Below the pieces are notes generated by a model. The model saw nothing but the letters and a program-made list of their open reading frames with translations, was not told where the DNA came from and searched no databases. Shown here one piece after another: positions 27,104 to 36,538 of a stretch of 64,000 nucleotides of DNA. The position numbers were made by a program, and so were the translations under genes. Position 1 is the stretch's first letter; each line of letters opens with the position of its first letter. This DNA is from Sphingopyxis sp. LC363 (GTDB taxonomy: Bacteria; Pseudomonadota; Alphaproteobacteria; Sphingomonadales; Sphingomonadaceae): assembly GCF_000756385.1 (NCBI RefSeq), contig NZ_JNFC01000014.1, positions 1 to 64,000 of the forward strand, in the 5' to 3' direction.

Positions 27104-28675
27104 TTGTTTCAGCGTCACGAACCCATCGCGGGGATGTCCGGCAACGCGGCGGCGCTCACGATGTCGCAAGCGATCCCGCTGCGGCGGGCCGATTCCGGCG
27201 CGCAGCCGCAGCTCGGCTGGCGCGACCGGCTGGCGCAACTCGACCTTGTCCCCGACCTTGGCAGCAACATCGGATCGGCCGAATGGTGGCGCGGGCTCGC
27301 GACGTTAACCCTGCTTTGCGGCACCGCGATCGCGACCTTCCCGGGCGTCCAGCCGCTCGCGGTCGGCGCGCCCGCGCTCGACGCCGCCGATTTCAACGAA
27401 GCGCGCGGCCAGATGATCGTGCCGCTGGCCTTCGGCGGCGACACCGGCCGCCACATGGCGGCGACCGACGCCGTCCGCCCGCTCACTCAGACCCCCGAAC
27501 GGCCGCAGATCGAACTCACCGCCACCCTGGGGCGCGGCGACAGCTTCGCGCGCCTGCTCGAACGCTCGGGCGTCGGGAGCAGCGAGGCGCAGGCGCTGGC
27601 AAACCGCGTGTCGGGCGCGGTTCCGCTGGCCGACATCGCGCCGGGCACGCGCATCGACCTGATCCTCGGCCGCCGCGCCGCGCGTACCATGCCGCGCCCG
27701 GTCGAAGCGCTCGCGATGCGCGCGCGTTTCGACCTGCGCATCGAAATGGAGCGCGTCGGCGGCCAGCTCGTGATGCGGCGTATCCCGATCGCGGTCGATG
27801 CGACGCCGCTGCGTATCCGCGGCAAAGTCGGCGACAGCCTCTACCGCTCGGCGCGCGCCGCGGGTGCGCCGCCGGAGGCGATCCAGTCCTATCTGCGCGT
27901 CATCGGCCGCCAGATTTCGGTCAGCCGCGATATTCGCAGCAGCGACGAGTTCGACATCATCGTCGACTATCGCCGCGCCGAAACGGGCGAAAGCGAGACG
28001 GGCAAGCTGCTCTACGCCGGGCTCATTCGCGGCGGGAAACCCAAACTTTCGATGCTCGAATGGAATGCCGACGGCCGCTCCCAATGGTTCGAGGCGTCGG
28101 GCGTCGGCGAACAGCGCGGCGGCATGACGCGGCCGACGCGCGGCCGCGTCACTTCGAATTTCGGGATGCGGCGCCACCCGATCCTCGGTTACAAGCGCAT
28201 GCACAGCGGCATGGATTTCGGCGGCGGCTATGGCGCGCCGATCTATGCGGTGACCGACGGCGTCGTGACGATCGCCGGGCGCCACGGCGGTTTCGGCAAT
28301 TATGTGAAGCTCAATCACGGCAAGGGGCTCGGCACCGGTTACGGGCATATGAGCCGGATCGCGGTACGGTCGGGCCAGCGCGTCAAGCGCGGGCAGGTGA
28401 TCGGCTATATCGGCTCGACCGGCCTGTCGACCGGCCCGCATCTCCATTACGAGCTGTATCGCAACGGCCGCGCGGTCAACCCGTCGTCGGTGACCTTCGT
28501 CACCCGCGCGCTGCTCGAGGGCAAGGCGCTCGCCGCCTTCCGTGCGCGCATCCGCGAACTGACCTCGGTCGCCCCGGGCGCCGCACTCACCCCGATCGCG
28601 CCGAAGCAGGTCGAGGGACCGCAGCTCGGCAGCCTCGCCGATGTGGCGTCGAAGCGGGCGGGCGACGGGATATAA
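27104..28675 (+). CDS. M23 family peptidoglycan endopeptidase (LytM domain)
   Basis: About 523 residues with an N-terminal membrane segment (about residues 63-82, WRGLATLTLLCGTAIATF), a middle region including a stretch that binds or presents substrate (residues ~150-320), and a C-terminal M23 domain. Zinc and catalytic residues are in HSGMDFGGGYGAPI, GYGHMSRI and TGPHLHYELY. It probably cleaves peptide cross-links in the periplasm. The start is uncertain: TTG at 27104 has GGGGG upstream, while an ATG at 27134 would shorten it by ten residues. A perfect CtrA box lies upstream, which suggests cell-cycle control. Confidence 0.9.
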   Translation: MFQRHEPIAGMSGNAAALTMSQAIPLRRADSGAQPQLGWRDRLAQLDLVPDLGSNIGSAEWWRGLATLTLLCGTAIATFPGVQPLAVGAPALDAADFNEARGQMIVPLAFGGDTGRHMAATDAVRPLTQTPERPQIELTATLGRGDSFARLLERSGVGSSEAQALANRVSGAVPLADIAPGTRIDLILGRRAARTMPRPVEALAMRARFDLRIEMERVGGQLVMRRIPIAVDATPLRIRGKVGDSLYRSARAAGAPPEAIQSYLRVIGRQISVSRDIRSSDEFDIIVDYRRAETGESETGKLLYAGLIRGGKPKLSMLEWNADGRSQWFEASGVGEQRGGMTRPTRGRVTSNFGMRRHPILGYKRMHSGMDFGGGYGAPIYAVTDGVVTIAGRHGGFGNYVKLNHGKGLGTGYGHMSRIAVRSGQRVKRGQVIGYIGSTGLSTGPHLHYELYRNGRAVNPSSVTFVTRALLEGKALAAFRARIRELTSVAPGAALTPIAPKQVEGPQLGSLADVASKRAGDGI

Positions 28676-28676
28676 G

Positions 28677-28706
28677 CCCCTCCCTCCCGCAAGCGGGAGG
28701 GGAGGT
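28677..28706. repeat. Short CT/GA-rich palindrome
   Basis: CCTCCCGCAAGCGGGAGG with flanking CCCC and GGGG forms a stable hairpin immediately after the M23 peptidase stop. A very similar palindrome lies at 62013-62036. It is perhaps a 3' stabiliser or a degraded element B. Confidence 0.7.
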
Positions 28707-28758
28707 TTGCGCTCCATTATCCATTTGCCCCACGCCCGCGCGCCGCTATGCACGCCGC

Positions 28759-29757
28759 ATGACCCACGCCGCTTTCCCCGACCTGCGCCTCCGCCGCACC
28801 CGCCGCACCGGCTGGAGCCGCGCGATGGTGCGCGAAACGCATCTTTCGCCCGCGAACCTCATCTGGCCGCTCTTCGTCTGCGACGGATCGGACCGCGAGG
28901 AACCGGTCGCGAGCCTGCCCGGCGTGTCGCGCTGGTCGGTCGACCTGCTCGTCGAGCGCGCGAAGGAGGCGGTCGCGGCGGGCATCCCGTGCCTCGCGCT
29001 CTTCCCCTATACGCAGGCCGAGCGGCGCAGCGCGGATGGCGGCGAGGCGCTCAATCCCGATAACCTCATGTGCCGCGCCACCGCCGCGATCAAGCAGGCG
29101 CTCGGCGACGAGATCGGGGTCCTCACCGACGTCGCGCTCGATCCCTATACCAGCCACGGGCAGGACGGGCTGATCGACGGCGCGGGCTATGTCCTCAACG
29201 ACGAAACGGTCGAGGTGCTCGTCGGGCAGGCGCTCAATCAGGCGCGCGCGGGCGCCGACATCATCGCGCCCAGCGACATGATGGACGGCCGTATCGGCAG
29301 GGTCCGGCAGGCGCTCGAGGCCGAAGGCTTCGGCCATGTCCAGATCATGAGCTATGCCGCCAAATATGCCTCGGCCTTTTATGGCCCGTTCCGCGACGCG
29401 GTCGGCTCGCGCGGGCTCTTGAAGGGCGACAAGAAGACGTACCAGATGGACCCCGCGAACAGCGAGGAAGCGCTGCGCGAGGTCGCGCAGGACCTGGCCG
29501 AGGGCGCCGACAGCGTGATGGTCAAGCCCGGGCTGCCCTATCTCGACATCATACGCGCGGTGAAGGACAATTTCGCGGTGCCCGTCTACGCCTATCAGGT
29601 GTCGGGCGAATATGCGATGATCGAGGCGTCGGCGGCTGCCGGCGCGGGCGACCGCGATGCGCTCGTCCTCGAAACCCTGCTCGCCTTCCGCCGTGCCGGC
29701 GCCTCGGGCGTACTCAGCTATCACGCGCTCCATGCCGCGAGACTGCTTGGTGCATGA
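28759..29757 (+). CDS. hemB: Delta-aminolevulinic acid dehydratase (porphobilinogen synthase)
   Basis: A 332-residue enzyme condensing two 5-aminolevulinate molecules to porphobilinogen in haem synthesis. The active-site lysines lie in AAKYASAFYGPFRDA and VMVKPGLPYLD. The metal region reads DVALDPYTSHGQDG, where zinc-type enzymes have cysteines, so this is the magnesium-dependent class found in many alphaproteobacteria. It is the first of five genes joined by ATGA overlaps; its stop overlaps the next start at 29754. Confidence 0.97.
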   Translation: MTHAAFPDLRLRRTRRTGWSRAMVRETHLSPANLIWPLFVCDGSDREEPVASLPGVSRWSVDLLVERAKEAVAAGIPCLALFPYTQAERRSADGGEALNPDNLMCRATAAIKQALGDEIGVLTDVALDPYTSHGQDGLIDGAGYVLNDETVEVLVGQALNQARAGADIIAPSDMMDGRIGRVRQALEAEGFGHVQIMSYAAKYASAFYGPFRDAVGSRGLLKGDKKTYQMDPANSEEALREVAQDLAEGADSVMVKPGLPYLDIIRAVKDNFAVPVYAYQVSGEYAMIEASAAAGAGDRDALVLETLLAFRRAGASGVLSYHALHAARLLGA

Positions 29758-30308
29758 TCGAGACCGAACGGCTGGTGCTGCGTCCTCCGAGCGCGGAGGA
29801 CTTGCCGTGGATACGCGCCGAGATGAATAGCGAAGCGGTGATGCGCCACCTCGGCGGAATGCGGAGCGATGCGGAGGTCGCCGACGGCCTTGCTGCCGAT
29901 ATCGCAGCTTTCGCAGAAGCGGCCGGGCATCGGCGATGGACAATATGGCGGCGCGACGACGACCGCCGCATAGGTCGCTGCGGCCTGTTTCATGTGCATA
30001 GCGAAGCCGCGCCCGAAGCTCTGCGCGGCGCGAGCGAGATCGGCTGGACGCTCGCCGAACGGGCGTGGGGGCAGGGTTATGCGACCGAGGCGGCGCGCGC
30101 GGCGCTGGGCTATGGCTTCGCGGCTTCTCATTGTGCGGCCATTTTTGGGCAAACCAGTGATTCGAATATCGGATCGACCCGCATGATGCTGCGGCTGGGC
30201 TTCGAGCGCCTCCCCGCGCTCGATTATTTCGATCCCGATTATCCGGTCGAGGACAATCCGACCACCGTGTGGCGCATCGCGCGCGAAGCGTGGGATGGGC
30301 GTGCATGA
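29754..30308 (+). CDS. GNAT family N-acetyltransferase
   Basis: A 184-residue RimJ/RimL-like acetyltransferase: MIETERLVLRPPSAEDLPWI at the N-terminus, the acetyl-CoA loop GWTLAERAWGQGYATEAARAAL (given in parts as AERAWGQGYATEAA), and SNIGSTRMMLRLGFERL near the end. The substrate is unknown. Its start overlaps the hemB stop and its stop overlaps the start of a second GNAT gene, so all three are probably translationally coupled. The two GNATs have the same length and similar layout and may be an old duplication. Confidence 0.9.
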   Translation: MIETERLVLRPPSAEDLPWIRAEMNSEAVMRHLGGMRSDAEVADGLAADIAAFAEAAGHRRWTIWRRDDDRRIGRCGLFHVHSEAAPEALRGASEIGWTLAERAWGQGYATEAARAALGYGFAASHCAAIFGQTSDSNIGSTRMMLRLGFERLPALDYFDPDYPVEDNPTTVWRIAREAWDGRA

Positions 30309-30859
30309 CCGGGATCGCGATCGACACCGGCCGGCTGCGGATGCGCAGTTGGCGCGACGAAGACATCGTGCCTTTCCAGCGGATATGCAGCGATCCCGAG
30401 GTCATGGCGACGCTCGGCCCGCCGCTCGATATCGATGCCACCGCGGCGCGGATCGCATGGATGCGCGAGCATGAAGCCGCGCATGGTCATTGCTTCTGGG
30501 CGCTCGAGCGCCGCGAAGATGCGCGGCTGATCGGCTGGTGCGGCGTGATCCGCGGCGACACGGGTCCGGTGGCGGACAAGGTCGAGATCGGCTGGCGGCT
30601 CGCGCGCGATTGCTGGGGCGCGGGTTTCGCGAGCGAGGCGGCCCGCGGTGCGGCGGCGTGGAGCTTCGCCAATCTGCCCGACGATGAAATCCGGGCGATT
30701 ACATGGCGGGGCAATGTCCGCAGCCGCGCGGTGATGGAACGGCTCGGCATGCACTATCGCGCCGACCTCGACTTCGATCATCCCAAACTGGCCGAAGGCG
30801 ACCGCTTGCGGCCGCACGTCACCTATTCGTTGCCGCGCTCGACATGGAAAACCGCATGA
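30305..30859 (+). CDS. GNAT family N-acetyltransferase (second copy)
   Basis: A 184-residue GNAT protein: IDTGRLRMRSWRDEDIVPFQ at the start, EIGWRLARDCWGAGFASEAA as the acetyl-CoA-binding segment, and NVRSRAVMERLGMHYRADLD with the final beta-strands. RimJ/RimL-type members acetylate ribosomal proteins or small molecules; the substrate here is not known. The ATG at 30305 overlaps the previous stop, and its own stop overlaps the start of the spermidine-synthase-like gene at 30856. Confidence 0.9.
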   Translation: MTGIAIDTGRLRMRSWRDEDIVPFQRICSDPEVMATLGPPLDIDATAARIAWMREHEAAHGHCFWALERREDARLIGWCGVIRGDTGPVADKVEIGWRLARDCWGAGFASEAARGAAAWSFANLPDDEIRAITWRGNVRSRAVMERLGMHYRADLDFDHPKLAEGDRLRPHVTYSLPRSTWKTA

Positions 30860-33108
30860 CATCTTCGCTGTCGCCGCGCCGCTGGCTGTTCGTGCTGACG
30901 ATCCTCGTCGGCAGCTTTCTCCTCTTCCTCGTCCAGCCGATGGTCGCGCGGATGGTGCTGCCCAAGCTCGGCGGCGCGCCCGCGGTGTGGAACAGCGCGA
31001 TGCTCGTCTATCAGGCACTGCTGCTCGGCGGCTACGCCTATGCGCACTGGCTCGGCCGCTTTACCGTGCGGCGGCAGGCGATCATCCATCTTGCGCTTTT
31101 TCTCGTCGCCGCGCTCTGGCTCCCGATCGGTATCGCGCAGCTCGCATCGCCCGGCCCGGGGCAGGAGGCGCTGTGGGTGCCCTTGCTCCTGCTTGCGTCG
31201 ATCGGCCCCGTTTTCTTCGTCGTGTCGGCGCAGGCGCCGTTGATGCAACGCTGGTTCGCCGCCGATCCCCGCGCCGGCGACCCCTATTATCTCTACGCCG
31301 CGTCGAACCTCGGCAGCTTTGCGGGCCTGATCAGCTATCCGGCGCTCGTCGAACCCGCGATGCCGCTCGCCGCGCAAAGCTGGGGCTGGACCGCGGGCTA
31401 TGTGCTGCTCGTCCTGCTCGTCGCGGGCGCGGCGGCGGCGCGCCGGCACGCTGGGATTGAGGCGCACGCCGCCGTCACCGACGAACCGCGCCCGACGCTG
31501 CGGCGGCAGGTCCACTGGCTGCTGATCGCCGCGGTCCCGTCGGGGCTGATGCTGTCGACGACGACGCATCTCACCACCGACATCGTCGCGATGCCCTTGC
31601 TATGGGTGCTGCCGCTCGGCCTCTATCTTCTGAGCTTCGTCATCGCCTTTTCGACGTTCACGCGTCTGACGCAGATCATCACTTTGCTCGCGCCGGTGGT
31701 GCTGCTCGCGGTCGGCGGGCTCGGGCTGCTGAGCTCAGGCGGCGGGTCGATGATGGTCGCGCTCGCCAGCCTCGCGATGCTCTTCACCGTCGCGGTCGCG
31801 CTCCACGGCTATCTCTATCACCTCCGCCCGGGCGCGCGGCACCTGACGCTTTTCTATCTGATCATGTCGGCGGGCGGCGTCATCGGCGGGCTGTTCGCCG
31901 CGCTGTTCGCGCCGCTGATCTTCGACTGGGTGTACGAGCATCCGCTGCTGATTCTCGCTGCGGCGATGCTGATCCCGCTCCCTGCGCTTCTCCCGTGGGA
32001 CAAATGGCTGGGACTCGAGGACAAGGCCGCGCGGGCGCTGGTGGTGCTGCTCGTCGCGATCGCCGCCTTTGCCGCGTGGCACATGGTCGAAGACTGGACC
32101 GGGCGGCTCGACCAGGCCGTGACCGTGTGGGGCGTCGCGATCTTCGTCATCGGCATGCTCGTGATCGGCTGGCGCTGGGCCTTCGTGTCGGCGCTCGCGC
32201 TGCTGATGATCGGTGTGGGCGGCTGGGACACGATCCAGGAAAGCTTCACCGACGCGCGCGTGCGCAGCTATTTCGGCGTCTATACGGTCACCGACTATCC
32301 CGAAACGAACCAGCGCCGCCTCGCGCACGGCACGACGCTCCACGGGCTCCAGCGCACCGACGCCGAACACCGGCGCGACCCGACGACCTATTATGGGCCG
32401 CAGTCGGGGGTCGGGCTGACATTGGGCAGGGCCGAGGCGCTCGCGGGTCCGAACGCGTCGGTCGGCATCGTCGGGCTCGGCGCAGGGACGCTCGCTTGTT
32501 ATCGGAAGCCGGGGCAGGACTGGACGATTTTCGAGATCGATCCGGTGATGGTCGACATCGCGCGCGATCCCGCCAAATTCACTTTCCTTTCCGACTGCGC
32601 GCCCGACACGCCGATCGTCATCGGCGATGCGCGGCTCCGGATCGCCGAGCAACCCTCGGGCCACTTCGACATCATCGTCATCGACGCCTTTTCGTCGGAC
32701 GCGATCCCGCTCCATCTGCTGACGAAGGAAGCGATCGGCATCTATGCGCGCGCGCTGAAACCCGGCGGCATCCTGCTCATCCATATCTCGAACCGCTTCT
32801 TCGGGCTCGAACCCGTGCTCGCGGCGGAGGCGAAGGCGCGCGGCTGGACCGCGGCGATCCGCATGGATCCCGGCCCGGCGGGCGACGAATATGGCGATCT
32901 GACGGGGTCGAACTGGGTCGCGCTGACCGCGACGCCGGACCGGATGCGGCAATTGACCGGCGGCATCCGGCCGCGCAAGGATAGCTACGACGATGGGGCG
33001 TGGGTTCCGCTCGAGGCGCGCCCCGGTTTCACCCGCTGGACCGACGATTATGCCTCGACGCTGCCGGTCCTCATCTGGAAGAATATCATCGGAGGCCGCG
33101 ACGAATGA
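30856..33108 (+). CDS. Membrane-anchored spermidine-synthase-like protein
   Basis: A 750-residue two-part protein. The first ~450 residues contain about twelve hydrophobic helices in an MFS-like arrangement (LVGSFLLFLVQPMVARMVLP near the start). The rest is a soluble spermidine-synthase-like methyltransferase fold with GIVGLGAGTLACY, FEIDPVMVDIA, GDARLRIAE and IDAFSSDAIPLHLLTKEA. Such fused proteins are widespread, but their product is not established; aminopropyl transfer is only inferred from the fold. ATG at 30856 overlaps the GNAT stop; an in-frame ATG four codons upstream is possible. Confidence 0.87.
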   Translation: MTSSLSPRRWLFVLTILVGSFLLFLVQPMVARMVLPKLGGAPAVWNSAMLVYQALLLGGYAYAHWLGRFTVRRQAIIHLALFLVAALWLPIGIAQLASPGPGQEALWVPLLLLASIGPVFFVVSAQAPLMQRWFAADPRAGDPYYLYAASNLGSFAGLISYPALVEPAMPLAAQSWGWTAGYVLLVLLVAGAAAARRHAGIEAHAAVTDEPRPTLRRQVHWLLIAAVPSGLMLSTTTHLTTDIVAMPLLWVLPLGLYLLSFVIAFSTFTRLTQIITLLAPVVLLAVGGLGLLSSGGGSMMVALASLAMLFTVAVALHGYLYHLRPGARHLTLFYLIMSAGGVIGGLFAALFAPLIFDWVYEHPLLILAAAMLIPLPALLPWDKWLGLEDKAARALVVLLVAIAAFAAWHMVEDWTGRLDQAVTVWGVAIFVIGMLVIGWRWAFVSALALLMIGVGGWDTIQESFTDARVRSYFGVYTVTDYPETNQRRLAHGTTLHGLQRTDAEHRRDPTTYYGPQSGVGLTLGRAEALAGPNASVGIVGLGAGTLACYRKPGQDWTIFEIDPVMVDIARDPAKFTFLSDCAPDTPIVIGDARLRIAEQPSGHFDIIVIDAFSSDAIPLHLLTKEAIGIYARALKPGGILLIHISNRFFGLEPVLAAEAKARGWTAAIRMDPGPAGDEYGDLTGSNWVALTATPDRMRQLTGGIRPRKDSYDDGAWVPLEARPGFTRWTDDYASTLPVLIWKNIIGGRDE

Positions 33109-33659
33109 CATATCAGGACGTCAGCATCATCAGCGTCAATGGCAAGACGCCGCGGATCGACCCCAGCGCCTTCATCGCGCCCGGCTGCCGGATCATCGGC
33201 GACGTGACGATCGGGCCCGACGTCAGCATCTGGTATAATTGCGTGCTGCGCGCCGACGTCAGCCATATCGTCGTCGGTGCGCGATCGAACATCCAGGACG
33301 GCAGCGTCGTCCATTGCGACGGCCCGATGCCGCATCACCCCGAAGGCTTTCCGACGATCATCGGCGAAGATGTGCTGATCGGCCATCTCGCGATGGTGCA
33401 CGGCTGCACGCTGGCGGATCGGGCCTTCGTCGGCCTGAAAGCGACGGTGATGAACGGCTGCCGCATCGGCAGCGACGCGATGCTCGCCGCGGGCGCGCTG
33501 CTGACCGAGAATAAGGAAATTCCCGACCGCGAACTCTGGGCCGGATCGCCCGCGCGGCGCGTGCGCGAAATCGGCGATGCGCAGGCGGCGGGCATGCAGC
33601 TCGGCGTCGCGCATTATGTGATGAACGGCCGCATGCACAAGGCGGCGGTGGAGGGATGA
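33105..33659 (+). CDS. Gamma-carbonic anhydrase family protein
   Basis: A 184-residue left-handed beta-helix protein with hexapeptide repeats (IIGDVTIGPDVSIWYNCVLRADV). The three metal-binding histidines fit VVHCDG and IGHLAMVHGC. Active enzymes of the Cam/CamH/YrdA class hydrate CO2; some homologues lack activity. ATG at 33105 overlaps the preceding stop. It is the last gene of the hemB operon; an element A copy begins four bases after its stop and may form the transcript end. Confidence 0.93.
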   Translation: MTYQDVSIISVNGKTPRIDPSAFIAPGCRIIGDVTIGPDVSIWYNCVLRADVSHIVVGARSNIQDGSVVHCDGPMPHHPEGFPTIIGEDVLIGHLAMVHGCTLADRAFVGLKATVMNGCRIGSDAMLAAGALLTENKEIPDRELWAGSPARRVREIGDAQAAGMQLGVAHYVMNGRMHKAAVEG

Positions 33660-33663
33660 GCAA

Positions 33664-33802
33664 ATCCTCCCTGTGCCCGAAGGGCATGGGGAGGGGGACC
33701 GCCGCCGCAGGCGGTGGTGGAGGGGCGGCAACGCTGCGCTATCGCCCCTCCGTCAGCGGCTACGCCGCCGCCACCTCCCCATGGCTTCGCCACAGGGAGG
33801 AT
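33664..33802. repeat. Element A, copy 6
   Basis: 139 bp. The left arm is altered (GCCCGAAGGGCATGGGGAGG); the right arm CCCCATGGCTTCGCCACAGG is intact. It fills the gap between the convergent carbonic anhydrase and PuuD-like genes. Confidence 0.9.
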
Positions 33803-33808
33803 GTTGGC

Positions 33809-34381
33809 TTAGCTGAAATTCACCATCGCATAGAGCATCGGGATCGACAGCAAGGTGTTGGTCCGCGAAAAGATCATCGCGGTCCGCGCGGCCTTGGCCT
33901 TGGCCGCGTCGTCGGCCTCGACGATCCCCAGCGCCTTTTTCTGGTTCGGCCAGATCAGGAACCAGACGTTGAACGCCATGATCAGCCCCAGCCACATGCC
34001 GACGCCGATCAGCCGGTAAGGTTCCTGCAGTCCCAGCGCGGGCGCCAGATATTTGGCGTGCCCCGCGATGCCGATCCCCAGCAAGACGGTCAGCAGTGCC
34101 GCCCAGCGGAACCAGAAGAGCGCGGCGGGCGCGATATGCTTGCCGACGGCGGGTTTCAGCTCGGCCGGAATCTTGGGCATCGTCGGCATCTGGACGAAGT
34201 TGAAATAGTAAAGCAGCCCGATCCACAGCACGCCGAAGAAGGTGTGCAGCCAGCGCATGATCGCGTTGCCCGCGGCGACGCCGTCCTCGAAATTCTGGCC
34301 GTTGAGGCACAGCATCAGGATAATTGCGAGCACCAGGCCCGTGCCGAGCACGGCGTGCAGATTTCCGAAAAACTTGTCCAT
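33809..34381 (-). CDS. PuuD-like urate hydroxylase membrane domain protein
   Basis: A 190-residue inner-membrane protein with about four or five hydrophobic helices. It begins MDKFFGNLHAVLGTGLVLAI and contains MRWLHTFFGVLWIGLLYYFNFVQ (split: MRWLHTFFG, WIGLLYYFNF) and FNVWFLIWPNQ. These match the membrane domain of urate hydroxylase PuuD (DUF989), in which histidines bind haem. The cytochrome c domain of full PuuD is missing, and no purine genes are nearby, so urate oxidation is uncertain. It lies between the gamma-carbonic anhydrase and thiG. Confidence 0.75.
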   Translation of the reverse strand: MDKFFGNLHAVLGTGLVLAIILMLCLNGQNFEDGVAAGNAIMRWLHTFFGVLWIGLLYYFNFVQMPTMPKIPAELKPAVGKHIAPAALFWFRWAALLTVLLGIGIAGHAKYLAPALGLQEPYRLIGVGMWLGLIMAFNVWFLIWPNQKKALGIVEADDAAKAKAARTAMIFSRTNTLLSIPMLYAMVNFS

Positions 34382-34477
34382 GGCAGTTCCCCCATTTTAT
34401 ATCGGCGCCGTGCGACCCGGTGCCTGTGCCGATATGCCAGCGACGGGGGAAGCGCTCAAGCTTGTTGGAAGCGGGGC

Positions 34478-35251
34478 CTAGATCAACCCCGCGAGCGGGC
34501 TCGACGGATCGGCATATTTGCGAAGTCCCATGCGCCCCGCCAGATAGGCGTCGCGTCCCGCCTCGACCGCGCGCTTCATCGCGCGCGCCATAAGAATCGG
34601 GTCCTTCGCCTCGGCGATCGCGGTGTTCATCAGCACCCCGTCGCAACCGAGCTCCATCGCGACCGCGGCGTCGCTCGCGGTGCCGACGCCGGCATCGACG
34701 AGCACGGGCACCGAGGCGCCCTCGACGATCAGGCGGATCGTCACGCGGTTCTGGATGCCGAGCCCCGACCCGATCGGTGCGCCCAAGGGCATGATCGCGA
34801 CCGCGCCCGCATCCTCAAGCTGCTTCGCGGCGATCGGATCGTCGACGCAGTAAACCATGGGCAGGAAGCCCTCCTTCGCGAGCACCTCGGTCGCCTCGAG
34901 CGTTTCGCGCATATTGGGATAGAGCGTCTTCGCCTCGCCGAGCACCTCGAGCTTCACCAGATCCCAGCCTCCCGCCTCGCGCGCGAGGCGCAAGGTGCGG
35001 ATCGCTTCGTCGGCGTTGAAACAGCCCGCGGTGTTGGGGAGGTAAGTGACCTTCTTGGGATCAATATAGTCGGTGAGCATCGGCGCCGTCGGATCGGACA
35101 CATTGACGCGGCGCACCGCGACGGTGACGATCTCCGCCCCCGACGCTTCGAGGGCGGCGGCGTTCTGTTCGAAATCCTTGTATTTGCCGGTGCCGACGAT
35201 CAGCCGCGACGTAAATGTCCGGCCGGCGACGCTCCACTGATCCGCTGACAA
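34478..35251 (-). CDS. thiG: Thiazole synthase ThiG
   Basis: A 257-residue TIM-barrel enzyme forming the thiazole phosphate of thiamine from deoxyxylulose phosphate, dehydroglycine and ThiS thiocarboxylate. Signatures are [19 protein letters not shown], the Lys of VKLEVLGE and [11 protein letters not shown]. The start is a TTG at 35251, supported by AGGAGG eight bases upstream; no ATG is available nearby. It begins one base after the thiS stop codon. No thiamine riboswitch was recognised upstream of thiS. Confidence 0.95.
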   Translation of the reverse strand: MSADQWSVAGRTFTSRLIVGTGKYKDFEQNAAALEASGAEIVTVAVRRVNVSDPTAPMLTDYIDPKKVTYLPNTAGCFNADEAIRTLRLAREAGGWDLVKLEVLGEAKTLYPNMRETLEATEVLAKEGFLPMVYCVDDPIAAKQLEDAGAVAIMPLGAPIGSGLGIQNRVTIRLIVEGASVPVLVDAGVGTASDAAVAMELGCDGVLMNTAIAEAKDPILMARAMKRAVEAGRDAYLAGRMGLRKYADPSSPLAGLI

Positions 35252-35252
35252 C

Positions 35253-35453
35253 TCAACCGCCTCCTACGAAATGAACGATTTCGAGCGCATCGCCCTCGGC
35301 GAGCGCGACGTCGGCGAGCGTCGAGCGCGGGACGATGTCGCGGTTGCGCTCGACCGCGACCTTCTTGACGTCGAGGCCGAGCGACGCGACGAGGTCGGCG
35401 ATGCTGCCTTCGCGCACCTGCCGGGGTTCGCCGTTGAGAATGACCGAAATCAC
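35253..35453 (-). CDS. thiS: Sulfur carrier protein ThiS
   Basis: A 66-residue ubiquitin-like protein ending HFVGGG, with the C-terminal Gly-Gly needed for thiocarboxylate formation. Other features are [25 protein letters not shown] and [10 protein letters not shown]. The start is a GTG at 35453. It directly precedes thiG, its partner. The 79-base gap to the divergent aroQ contains both promoters; nothing specific is recognised there. Confidence 0.93.
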   Translation of the reverse strand: MISVILNGEPRQVREGSIADLVASLGLDVKKVAVERNRDIVPRSTLADVALAEGDALEIVHFVGGG

Positions 35454-35532
35454 GTCAATTCGCCTCGCTTTGCCTTTTGCCGAGCAGCCCATATAGGGGG
35501 AGCCCGCAACGCCGCAACCGAAAGGCCGTGCC

Positions 35533-35973
35533 TTGGCTGAACTTCCGACCGTCTTTGTCCTCTCCGGCCCCAATCTCAACCTGCTCGGCACGCGCGAGCC
35601 CGAAATCTATGGCCATGACACGCTCAACGACATTCACGCGCGGCTGGAGGCGCAGGCGGAGGGGCTAGGGATCAGGCTCGAATGCCGCCAGACGAACCAT
35701 GAGGGCGTGCTGATCGACTGGCTGCACGAAGCCTATATCGCTGGCGCCAAGGCGGTGCTGCTCAACGCGGGGGGCTATACGCATACCTCGATCGCGATCC
35801 ACGACGCGATCAAGTCGATCAAGGTGCCGGTGATCGAGGTCCATCTGTCGGACCCGATGCAGCGCGAGACGTTTCGCCACATCAGCTATGTCGGCATGGC
35901 GGCGGCCCAGCATTTTGCAGGGCATGGCGCGAACAGCTATACGCTGGCGCTGGACGCCGCCGCGCGTCTCTGA
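35533..35973 (+). CDS. aroQ: 3-dehydroquinate dehydratase, type II
   Basis: A 146-residue enzyme of the shikimate pathway. [17 protein letters not shown] carries the catalytic Arg and Tyr; [24 protein letters not shown] and YVGMAAA follow. The length is standard for the dodecameric type II class. The start is a TTG at 35533 (no ATG upstream). It is followed by accB and accC, an arrangement typical of many proteobacteria. Confidence 0.96.
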   Translation: MAELPTVFVLSGPNLNLLGTREPEIYGHDTLNDIHARLEAQAEGLGIRLECRQTNHEGVLIDWLHEAYIAGAKAVLLNAGGYTHTSIAIHDAIKSIKVPVIEVHLSDPMQRETFRHISYVGMAAAQHFAGHGANSYTLALDAAARL

Positions 35974-36044
35974 CAATAGGGCGCATCAAAAATCGGGGTC
36001 CGGGCGTTTGCAACGACAGCGCCGCAACAGCAGGAAAAATTCTC

Positions 36045-36530
36045 ATGGGTGACCATAAAGACAATGGCATCAACATCGATCCGGCGTTCGTTCGCGCGCT
36101 CGCCGAGCTGCTCGACGACACGCAGCTGAGCGAAATCGAGGTCGAGGACGGCGACCGCAAGGTGCGCGTCGCGCGCACGCTGACCGCCGCCGCCGCACCC
36201 GTCGCCTTCGCGCCGGCGCCGGTGGCCGCGCCCGCCGCAGCCCCCGCCGCTCCGGCCGCCGCCCCTGCGGCGGCGGCCCCCGCCGCCGACAATTTCGCCG
36301 ACGCGGTGAAGTCGCCGATGGTCGGCACCGTCTATCTCGCGCCCGAACCCGGCGCGCCCAATTTCGCGGCCGTCGGCTCGGCGGTGAAGCCCGGCGACCC
36401 GATCCTGATCATCGAAGCGATGAAGGTCATGAACCCGATCACCGCGACCGCGTCGGGCACGCTCAAGGCCGTGCATGTCGAGAACAGCCAGCCGGTCGAG
36501 TTCGACCAGCCGCTGTTCACCATCGGCTGA
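36045..36530 (+). CDS. accB: Acetyl-CoA carboxylase biotin carboxyl carrier protein
   Basis: A 161-residue protein with an N-terminal helical region ([15 protein letters not shown]), a long Ala/Pro linker (about residues 50-85) and a C-terminal biotinyl domain with the biotinylated Lys in EAMKVMN. It carries the carboxyl group between AccC and AccAD in fatty-acid synthesis. It is followed by accC eight bases after its stop. Confidence 0.97.
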   Translation: MGDHKDNGINIDPAFVRALAELLDDTQLSEIEVEDGDRKVRVARTLTAAAAPVAFAPAPVAAPAAAPAAPAAAPAAAAPAADNFADAVKSPMVGTVYLAPEPGAPNFAAVGSAVKPGDPILIIEAMKVMNPITATASGTLKAVHVENSQPVEFDQPLFTIG

Positions 36531-36538
36531 TCCATCCT

